NCBI RefSeq assembly: GCF_900103975.1
Contig: NZ_FNIR01000005.1
Coordinates: forward strand, 1 to 64,000
From: Klenkia soli
GTDB lineage: Bacteria; Actinomycetota; Actinomycetes; Mycobacteriales; Geodermatophilaceae
Direction of reading: 5' to 3'
Length of the DNA stretch: 64,000 nucleotides
Part shown: positions 52,256 through 59,070 of the stretch, one piece after another
How the letters are laid out: each line of letters begins with the position of its first letter
How positions within the stretch are numbered: position 1 is the stretch's first letter
Translations under genes and position numbers: made by a program
The notes under the pieces: generated by a model
Seen by the model: the letters and a program-made list of their open reading frames with translations, nothing else
What the model was told of the DNA's origin: nothing
The model's database searches: none

Positions 52256-53220
52256 TCAGACCGGTGCAGCCTGTGCGCTCAGCCTCTCCCGGGCGGCGAG
52301 CACCTGACGCAGAGCGCGCTCCTCGGACACCGCATCCAGGCTGACGGTCTCGGTGTGCCCCTCGGTCTCCTCCCGGCGCAGGTACGGGGGCAAGTGCAGC
52401 TCCTGGCGCCACCCACGCAGCACAGCCCGTTCGATTCGGTAGGCCAGCCGCCCGGTGGGGACGAGCACCCGGGCGTAGGGGACCCACCCGAACCGCTTGC
52501 ACAGCAGGTCCACGCGCGACGCGGTCCCTGGCGACGGGCGGGCCTTCGCCACCCCGACCTTCAGGGCCAGTGGGTGGGGTGCACCAGGACGTACACCATC
52601 GCGGGCCCGTCCCAGTCCAGGCCGTAGCGGCCGCACGGGCGGCACCCACCGACCCCGGCTTTGATGTTGTCGTAGGTCGGGCGGACGTGCGCCCCGCACA
52701 CCAGGCAGTGGCACAGCCACGGCTTCCCCGACGTCGGGTAGGGCACCAGTGGCTCGAGGTTGCCCGCGCGCATGATCGCGGCCGCGACCTTCGGGTCGAC
52801 CTGGCGGTTGCGGCCGCGGGTCTCACGGGCGCAGGACTCACATCCACCGCCGCGGGACTTCACGTTGGAGGGGTAGGGCGCGCACGGCCGTCCGCAGGCC
52901 AGGTGCACCGACGGCCAGGGCGCGTCGTTCCCGGGGTAGGGGCCGATGGGCTCGAACCCGTGCGCCAGGAAGACCTCGACCATCTCGTCGTGGTCGGCCA
53001 GGAAGGTGGCCCGCCGGTGGGCTCTGTCGCACTCCCGGCAGACGTTCTTCTTGCCCCGGGTGATCATGGACGCGTAGGTCGGGGTCGCCACGTTCCCGCA
53101 GCGTCTGCACAGGCAGCGCCACCGGGCGTGCGGCCCGGGATAGGGAGCCAGGGGCTCGAGGTCCCATGCGGCGACCACAGCCATCATCTGCTCCCGCGTC
53201 CTGGGACTTCGGCGCACCAT
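52256..53220 (-). pseudogene. Zinc-finger plus GIY-YIG-like nuclease gene with one frameshift
   Basis: The first frame (53220 to about 52563) encodes three CxxC-pair zinc ribbons (CLCRRCGN/CRECDRAH; CGRPC/CESCARET; CHCLVCGA/CRPCGRYG) and then MVYVLVHPTHWP before a stop. The next frame continues ALKVGVAKARPS, FGWVPYARVLVPTGRLAYRIE and ETEGHTETVSL. Joined, VYVLVHP-x-ALKVGVA resembles the start of a GIY-YIG-like domain. Restoring one G at about 52565-52570 (GG to GGG) rejoins the frames. It is either a true inactivating deletion or a sequencing error. Confidence 0.6.
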
Positions 53221-53316
53221 CGAGCCTCCCGACCTCGGCGATGGCGCGACCGTAGCCAGGGGCACCGACACAACGGCGCCACCATGCGCCCCGCCTCGCA
53301 GCCTGCGGCAGCGACG

Positions 53317-54960
53317 TCAGGCGGCAGCCGGCTCCCCTGTCCCGCGCCTGGTCCTAGCGGCGACCAGCCTCCGACGATGGGCGACGACGACCCGCTCGGG
53401 CAGCCCAGCGGCTGCTCGCGCCCAGCCGACCTGGTCGCCGGCGGCGTGCGCGCGCACCAGGGCACTCACCGCCTGACGCCACCGATGCTGCAGCTCCCGC
53501 CGCGCAGCCCGGACCGCAGCGACCGCCGCCCGGGCAGCAGCCTGCCGGCCGGCGACCCCCAGCCGCTGCGCGACGACCTCCGGCGCCAGGCCGGTGAGCT
53601 GCCACAGCGCCCCGGCGTTGGACGCCACACCGGCCGCGGCGAGCTTGCGCAGCTGGATGCGCACCGAGTTCACCGAACACCGCAGCGCCGCAGCCAGCTG
53701 CACCGCCGGCAGCGGGCCGGTCGACAGCTCCCGCGCCACGCGCACGGCCGTCTTGCCCAGCGCGCCCCACCTGCCGGCGTCCAGGCCGAGGTCCTCCCAC
53801 TGGCCCCCGGCACCACCGCGCGGCAACTCCAGCTCAGCCTCGGGCTCAAGCTCGTGCCCGGCCGGGATGCCGACGCGGTACACCCGCGCAGCCGTCGCCG
53901 TCGCCTCCGCTGCCACCGTCAGCCAGCCGGCCGTGACCAGCCGGCGCACCGCCACGCGGGCGGTGTCGGTCGACACCCCGGCCTCCACGGCCAGGTCCGG
54001 CAGCGAAACCGCCACCACATCACGCCCCAACCTGGTCGCCACGTCCAGCACCACCTCGAGCACAGCCAGGTTCGAGGCTCCGGCCATCCCCGGCCAGGCC
54101 GACGACCTGGCTGCCGCGGCCACCCGCTGCGCTGGCCACCGGTCCCCCACTGGCGTCTGCGGGTGCGCGAGTACCCATCGCTGCGCCTTCGTCCACAGCC
54201 GGCCCAGCTCCTGGGCCCGCCAGCGCGCCGGCCGAGCCCGGAACGTCGCTCCCAGCGGAGACCGTGGGTCGCCTAGCAGCCTGGCCAGGGCATCCGCCCC
54301 CAGGCCGCGGGCGGCGCACTGCACCGCGACCGCCATGCGCGCCTCCGACGCCGATGCGTACCCACCGGCGGCGTGGCCACCGGTCAGCGCCGCCGACACC
54401 CGGCGGGACAGCCGTCCACCCAGCGCCGCAGCCAGCACCGCCGCGCCGCCGGTCACCGGTGCCGCGCGCAGCGTCTGCACCGGGCGGGCCGCGGTCGGTG
54501 GGAACAGCAGCTGACCGCGGCCGCCCAGCCGGTGGGCCGCCAGCGGCGGGCGAACCCCGGCCGCGCGCACGTCCAGCCCCGCCGCCCGACAGGCCGCTTC
54601 CAGTGCGGTCCGGTCGGCGCCGGCCGGCTTGATGACGAAGAAGGCATGCCGGTGCCCCGGCCGGCCCGAGGAGGCCACGACGTGCGGCACACCGGCACCG
54701 GCCGCGGCCCTCAGCAGGGCGTCCAGTGCCCGGCCGCGGGCCGCGGCGGCGGTGGGGCTGACCCCGGCCAGGTCGACGTCGAGGACCAGCAGGTCCGGGC
54801 GCGGAACCACCGCGAACGCGGCATCGGCGGCCACCAGCTCGGCCACTGCCGCCCGGCCGGCGGCCCGGTTCCCGGCATCCAGCGCCCAGCCGGTGGGGGC
54901 ATCGGTGACCACGCGCGTCAGCGCCAACCGCCACCTGGGGGCGGCGCAGTCCTCGGTCAC
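53317..54960 (-). CDS. Primase-polymerase-like replication protein of the element
   Basis: A 547-residue protein (GTG start). The N-terminal half resembles an archaeo-eukaryotic primase domain: D61-V-D63 in LLVLDVDLAG, then ASSGRPGHRHAFF with His103/His105. The C-terminal half has winged helices (LAVEAGVSTDTARVAVRRLV; LRCSVNSVRIQLRKLAAAGV). No helicase motif is present. Actinomycete integrative elements encode such proteins to replicate the excised circle. Its place 700 bp from attR supports this. Confidence 0.65.
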   Translation of the reverse strand: MTEDCAAPRWRLALTRVVTDAPTGWALDAGNRAAGRAAVAELVAADAAFAVVPRPDLLVLDVDLAGVSPTAAAARGRALDALLRAAAGAGVPHVVASSGRPGHRHAFFVIKPAGADRTALEAACRAAGLDVRAAGVRPPLAAHRLGGRGQLLFPPTAARPVQTLRAAPVTGGAAVLAAALGGRLSRRVSAALTGGHAAGGYASASEARMAVAVQCAARGLGADALARLLGDPRSPLGATFRARPARWRAQELGRLWTKAQRWVLAHPQTPVGDRWPAQRVAAAARSSAWPGMAGASNLAVLEVVLDVATRLGRDVVAVSLPDLAVEAGVSTDTARVAVRRLVTAGWLTVAAEATATAARVYRVGIPAGHELEPEAELELPRGGAGGQWEDLGLDAGRWGALGKTAVRVARELSTGPLPAVQLAAALRCSVNSVRIQLRKLAAAGVASNAGALWQLTGLAPEVVAQRLGVAGRQAAARAAVAAVRAARRELQHRWRQAVSALVRAHAAGDQVGWARAAAGLPERVVVAHRRRLVAARTRRGTGEPAAA

Positions 54961-55038
54961 GTCCGGTCACCGTCACCGGAGCCCCGCGGTGGGCAGTCAC
55001 CTCACGACCCGGATGCGGGCCCCCGCGGCAACCGCACA

Positions 55039-55323
55039 ATGCCTGCCGCGTGCGCGCAGCGCGCTCCGGGCGGGCCCGAGACGTTCGAACCTGGAGTCGC
55101 CCGTCCCCTCGCACCCTGTCGTCGACAGATCATCGGCGCCCTGGTCACCGCCGTGGCCGCCACCGCCCTCAGCCTGCCAACGCCGACGCCGACGCCAACG
55201 CCAACGCCAACGCCAACGCCAACGCCAACCATCCGCCGAACCGACTGCGGCGGCCACGGCCACCAGCCCCCCGAGCGCGTCGGCCACCTCTGCGGCAGTC
55301 CCGACGTCACCCTGTTCGGATGA
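55039..55323 (+). CDS. Possible small secreted Thr-Pro-repeat protein
   Basis: A 94-residue frame with a basic N-terminus, a hydrophobic stretch (IIGALVTAVAATALSL), a Thr-Pro run coded by the hexamer repeat, and a Cys/Gly/His-rich end. It looks like an exported peptide but has no clear ribosome site. The rest of 54,961-55,645 holds only this frame, the hexamer repeat and the right arm site. Confidence 0.3.
   Translation: MPAACAQRAPGGPETFEPGVARPLAPCRRQIIGALVTAVAATALSLPTPTPTPTPTPTPTPTPTIRRTDCGGHGHQPPERVGHLCGSPDVTLFG
55176..55229 (+). repeat. Hexanucleotide tandem repeat (GCCRAC)9
   Basis: Nine perfect-length units of GCCAAC or GCCGAC. In the + frame above they encode Thr-Pro repeats. Such repeats change length by slippage without shifting the frame. 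Confidence 0.8.
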
Positions 55324-55501
55324 TCAGCCCGGCTTCCCCCGCCCCATCGACGACCTGACAGTCGGACCGCAGCCGCCGGTGGCCGCCGAATCCGCAGCCT
55401 GCCGTGATCGGGGGCCAGGCGTGCAGCGCCGGACGGCAAAGCCGCACCGGTGTGCGCCTGCAACTGGAAGACGCGTCGACCATGATCACCGGTGCTCGGG
55501 C

Positions 55502-55518
55502 GTCACGTACGTGTCACA
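55502..55518 (+). promoter_or_regulatory. Putative integrase/excisionase arm site, right end
   Basis: GTCAC and GTCACA lie 11 bp apart, matching the left-end site 7712-7728 at 14 of 17 positions in the same orientation, 174 bp inside attR. Confidence 0.45.
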
Positions 55519-55645
55519 CAAGCCCTGCCGACCGGTTCCGCAGCGTGCCACGGTGGTCCGGCGACGAGCCCAGGCGGAAACCCGAGCCCGATGTCTGCGG
55601 AGCCGCCTACAGTGGTGCTGACCTGGGAAAATGTAGGACCGCTGA

Positions 55646-56803
55646 CTACCGCAGGAGGTTCCGTGCGATCACCATCCGCTGGATCTGGTTGGTGCCCTCG
55701 TAGATCTGGGTGATCTTGGCGTCGCGCATCATGCGCTCGACCGGGAAGTCCTGGGTGTAGCCGGCCCCGCCGAACAGCTGGACGGCGTCGGTGGTCACCT
55801 GCATGGCGACGTCGGAGGCGAAGGCCTTGGACGACGCCGACACCATGGTGAGGTCGGGGCCACCGGTCTCACCGCGTGCCGCGGCGACGTAGACCAGGTG
55901 CCGGGCTGCCTCGATCTTCATGGCCATGTCGGCGAGCATGAACTGCACGCCCTGGAAGTCCGAGAGCGCGGAGCGGAACTGCCGACGGTCCTTGGTGTAC
56001 GCGATCGCGGCGTCCAGCGCCCCCTGGGCCACGCCCACGGCCTGCGCACCGATCGTCGGCCGGGTGAAGTCCAGCGTCTTCAGCGCCGTCTTGAACCCGG
56101 TACCGGGCGCGCCGACGATCCGGTCGGCCGGGATGGTGCAGTCGGTGAAGTGCAGCTCGCAGGTCGGCGAGCCCTTGATGCCCATCTTGCGTTCCTTGGC
56201 CCCGACCTCGAAGCCCGGGTCGTCGCGGTGCACGACGAACGCGGAGATCCCGTTGGCGCCCTTCTCGGGGTCGGTCACGGCCATGACCGTGTACCACTCG
56301 CTCACGCCGGCGTTCGTGATCCAGGCCTTGGTGCCGTTGAGCACCCACGAGTCGCCGTCCAGGCGGGCGCGGGTCTTCATGGCCGCGGCGTCGGAACCGG
56401 CCTCGCGCTCGGAGAGGCCGTAGCTGATCATCGCGTCGCCGGCCGCGATCGACGGCAGCACCTTCTGCTTGAGCTCCTCGGAGGCCGACAGGATGATCGG
56501 CACCGACCCCAGCTTGTTCACCGCCGGGATAAGCGACGCCGAGACGTCGACCCGGGCGACCTCCTCGATCACGATGCAGGTCGCGATCGCGTCGGCGCCC
56601 TCGCCGCCGTACTGCTCCTCGATGTGGGTGGCGTGGAAGCCCGCCGCCGTCAGCGCCTTCTGCGCCTCGATCGGGTACCGGGAGTCGGCGTCGCACTCGG
56701 CCGCCCAGGGGGCGATCTCCCGCTCGGCGATCTCGCGGACCGCCTCGCGGATCGCGTCGTGCTCCTCGGTCAGCGCGTACAGCCCGCCGGCGTTGTTACC
56801 CAC
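55646..56803 (-). CDS. Acyl-CoA dehydrogenase with element-supplied 3' end
   Basis: A full-length 385-residue FAD enzyme: YGLSEREAGSDAAAM and WITNAGVSEWYTVMAV bind FAD and substrate, and the catalytic Glu is in IYEGTNQIQR near the end. It catalyses alpha,beta-dehydrogenation of an acyl-CoA. The last 24 or so codons, from the att core on, come from the element and restore the same residues as the displaced native end at 7591. Expression therefore continues after integration. It is downstream of purK-purE, which end 20 bp before its start. Confidence 0.93.
   Translation of the reverse strand: MGNNAGGLYALTEEHDAIREAVREIAEREIAPWAAECDADSRYPIEAQKALTAAGFHATHIEEQYGGEGADAIATCIVIEEVARVDVSASLIPAVNKLGSVPIILSASEELKQKVLPSIAAGDAMISYGLSEREAGSDAAAMKTRARLDGDSWVLNGTKAWITNAGVSEWYTVMAVTDPEKGANGISAFVVHRDDPGFEVGAKERKMGIKGSPTCELHFTDCTIPADRIVGAPGTGFKTALKTLDFTRPTIGAQAVGVAQGALDAAIAYTKDRRQFRSALSDFQGVQFMLADMAMKIEAARHLVYVAAARGETGGPDLTMVSASSKAFASDVAMQVTTDAVQLFGGAGYTQDFPVERMMRDAKITQIYEGTNQIQRMVIARNLLR
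55692..55712. repeat. attR core, 21 bp
   Basis: Identical to 7637-7657. On the coding strand it covers the codons for TQIYEGT, including the catalytic glutamate. Confidence 0.85.
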
Positions 56804-56823
56804 CGGTACAGGTTATGCCGGGT

Positions 56824-57333
56824 TCACTCCCCAGCGGTAGCGAGCCGCTCCTGCAGCTGCGCGTCGCGGGCCACCACCGAGTCGGCGAGGGCCGCCTGGA
56901 ACTCCTCGACGCGGGCGCGGAGGGCCTCGTCGGACGCCGCCAGGATCCGGACGGCGAGCAGTCCCGCGTTGCGTCCCCCGCCGATCGACACCGTGGCCAC
57001 GGGGACCCCGGCCGGCATCTGCACGATCGACAGCAGGCTGTCCAGGCCGTCGAGCCGGTCGAGCGCCCGGGGGACGCCGATGACCGGGAGCGGGGTGGCC
57101 GCGGCGATCATCCCCGGCAGGTGGGCCGCTCCCCCGGCACCGGCGACCACCACCCGCAGCCCGCGGCCGGCCGCGCCCTCGGCCCACTCGAGCATCCGGC
57201 GCGGGGTGCGGTGCGCCGAGAGCACGTGCGCCTCCCAGCCGACGTCGAACTCGTCGAGCGCCCGGGCGGCGGGCTCCATCGTCGGCCAGTCGGAGTCGCT
57301 GCCCATCACGATGCCGACGACGGGACCGCTCAT
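56824..57333 (-). CDS. purE: N5-carboxyaminoimidazole ribonucleotide mutase
   Basis: A 169-residue class I Pur[14 protein letters not shown], the catalytic His in [22 protein letters not shown] and [22 protein letters not shown] are all present. It converts N5-CAIR to CAIR in purine synthesis. Its ATG overlaps the purK stop by one base (TGATG). Confidence 0.96.
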   Translation of the reverse strand: MSGPVVGIVMGSDSDWPTMEPAARALDEFDVGWEAHVLSAHRTPRRMLEWAEGAAGRGLRVVVAGAGGAAHLPGMIAAATPLPVIGVPRALDRLDGLDSLLSIVQMPAGVPVATVSIGGGRNAGLLAVRILAASDEALRARVEEFQAALADSVVARDAQLQERLATAGE

Positions 57334-58541
57334 CAGTGGTGCTCCTCCTCGAACGCGAAGGCCGGGTCGACCACGCCGTCGGCCAGGTAGCGGGCGGCCG
57401 CGACGGCCCGGGCGCGCACCTCGGCGAGGTCGTCGCCCAACGCCGTGACGTGCCCGAGCTTGCGGCCCCGGCGCTGCCCCTTGCCGTACCAGTGCAGCTT
57501 GACGTCGGGCCAGTGCGCCATGAAGTGGTGGATCCGCTCGTCCAACCCCGGACCGGCCCAGTCGGCGTCGGCGGCGTCGCCGCCGAGCACGTTGGCCATG
57601 ACGACCACCGGCGCGGTCATCGCGGTCGAGCCGAGCGGGTAGTCCAGGACTGCACGCAGGTGCTGCTCGAACTGGCTGGTCACCGCGCCCTCGATCGACC
57701 AGTGGCCGGAGTTGTGCGGGCGCATCGCCAGCTCGTTGACCACGACGCCGTCCGCGGTCTCGAACAGCTCGACGGCCAGCATGCCGACCACGCCCAGCCG
57801 GTCGGCGATCCGCACCGCCATCTCCTGCGCCGTCGTGGCCAGCTCGTCGGACAGCCCGGGCGCCGGCACGAGGGCCTCGTTGCAGACCCCGTCGCGCTGG
57901 ACGGTCTCGACCACGGGGTAGACGGCCACCTGGCCGAACGGGGAGCGGGCGACCTGGGCGGCCAGCTCCCGGACCATGGCCACGCGCTGCTCGGCGAGCA
58001 GCGTGCCGTGCTGCTCGAGGAGCTCGGCGGCGACCGCCTCGTCGGGGACGACGAAGACACCGCGGCCGTCGTACCCGCCGCGCGGCGTCTTGAGCACCAC
58101 CGGCCACCCGTGGGCGGCGGCGAACACGGCGACATCGGCGGCGGTGTCGACCTGCGCCCAGGCCGGCTGCGGCTCCCCCGCCGCCGCCAGCGCCCGGCGG
58201 AGCACCAGCTTGTCCTGGGCGTGCACGAGCGCGTCCGGCCCGGGCGCGACCCGGTGGCCGGCGGCCACCAACGCGTGCAGGTGGTCGGTGGGCACGTGCT
58301 CGTGGTCGAAGGTGACGACGGTGGCGCCCTCGGCCAACGCGACGAGGTCCTCGAGGCTGGTGTGCTCGCCGATCCGGACGTCGCCCGCGACGAGCGCGGC
58401 GGACTCGGCCGGGTCGGCCGCGAGGACCCGCAGGGACTGCCCCAGGGCGATGGCGGCCTGGTGCGTCATCCGCGACAGCTGACCACCACCGACCATCGCG
58501 ACGACAGGGGTACCGGTCCGTGCGTCGAGGTGGGCCACCAT
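57333..58541 (-). CDS. purK: N5-carboxyaminoimidazole ribonucleotide synthase
   Basis: A 402-residue ATP-grasp enzyme: [12 protein letters not shown] at the start, [14 protein letters not shown] as the ATP loop, and [30 protein letters not shown] near the end. It makes N5-CAIR from AIR, bicarbonate and ATP and feeds PurE. The gene is divergent from GtrA, with a short shared promoter region. Confidence 0.96.
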   Translation of the reverse strand: MVAHLDARTGTPVVAMVGGGQLSRMTHQAAIALGQSLRVLAADPAESAALVAGDVRIGEHTSLEDLVALAEGATVVTFDHEHVPTDHLHALVAAGHRVAPGPDALVHAQDKLVLRRALAAAGEPQPAWAQVDTAADVAVFAAAHGWPVVLKTPRGGYDGRGVFVVPDEAVAAELLEQHGTLLAEQRVAMVRELAAQVARSPFGQVAVYPVVETVQRDGVCNEALVPAPGLSDELATTAQEMAVRIADRLGVVGMLAVELFETADGVVVNELAMRPHNSGHWSIEGAVTSQFEQHLRAVLDYPLGSTAMTAPVVVMANVLGGDAADADWAGPGLDERIHHFMAHWPDVKLHWYGKGQRRGRKLGHVTALGDDLAEVRARAVAAARYLADGVVDPAFAFEEEHH

Positions 58542-58608
58542 GGTGCGGTCAGGCTATCGGGCCCGTCGTGCGGGCCGAGCACAGCCGCCGTCCGTACAGT
58601 GCCCTCCC

Positions 58609-59061
58609 GTGGCCGTGCTCGACTCGTTGCTCCGGCGGACCGGCTTGAGCTGGCAGCTGCTGGTGAAGGAACTCAGCGCCTTCGGCGTCGTCGGGGCGAT
58701 CTGCTTCGTCATCGACCTCGGACTCTTCCAGCTGCTCTACGCCCACGCCGGCGTGGGCGCGGTCACGGCCAAGCTGGTCTCGACGCTGGTCTCGATGACG
58801 GTTGCCTACGTCGCGCACAGGTACTGGTCCTTCAGCCACCGAGCGCGCACCGGAGTCCGACGGGAGTACCTGCTCTTCGCCGCGATCAACGGTGCGACGC
58901 TGCTGCTCGGGCTCGCGGTCGTGGCGCTGGTCCGCTACCCGTTGGCGCAGGAGGGGGCCCTGGTGCTCCAGGTCGCCAACGTCGCGTCCATCGCCGTGGG
59001 CACGGTCATCAGGTACCTGTCCTACCGCCGCTGGGTGTTCCCCGCACCCCCCACCGCCTGA
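58609..59061 (+). CDS. GtrA family membrane protein
   Basis: A 150-residue four-helix GtrA/DPMS-like protein (FGVVGAICFVIDLGLFQLL; VAYVAHRYWSF; IRYLSYRRWVF). GtrA proteins help flip polyprenyl-phosphate sugars or act with wall glycosyltransferases. In actinobacteria it commonly sits divergent from purK. GTG start. Confidence 0.9.
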   Translation: MAVLDSLLRRTGLSWQLLVKELSAFGVVGAICFVIDLGLFQLLYAHAGVGAVTAKLVSTLVSMTVAYVAHRYWSFSHRARTGVRREYLLFAAINGATLLLGLAVVALVRYPLAQEGALVLQVANVASIAVGTVIRYLSYRRWVFPAPPTA

Positions 59062-59070
59062 GGCCCCCGC

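Larger units (their letters stand above)
7637..55712. mobile_element. 48-kb integrative element inserted in an acyl-CoA dehydrogenase gene
   Basis: The element is bounded by two copies of a 21-bp core in direct orientation, 48,055 bp apart. Inside the left end are an excisionase-like HTH gene and a tyrosine integrase. Inside the right end is a primase-like replication gene. The cargo is an iron/envelope gene block (9.3-36 kb) and a zone of nuclease-like, kinase and unknown genes (36-55 kb). No TraB/FtsK, relaxase or type IV secretion gene was recognised, so it is an integrative island rather than a proven conjugative one. It resembles actinomycete integrative elements in having integrase and replication genes near its ends. 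Confidence 0.88.

Noticed and set aside
55176-55229. CRISPR array
   Set aside because: Units are six bases, uninterrupted and without spacers; no cas genes in the window.
7637-55712. Conjugative transfer genes
   Set aside because: No FtsK/TraB, relaxase or VirB4-like motifs were found in any of the larger proteins.
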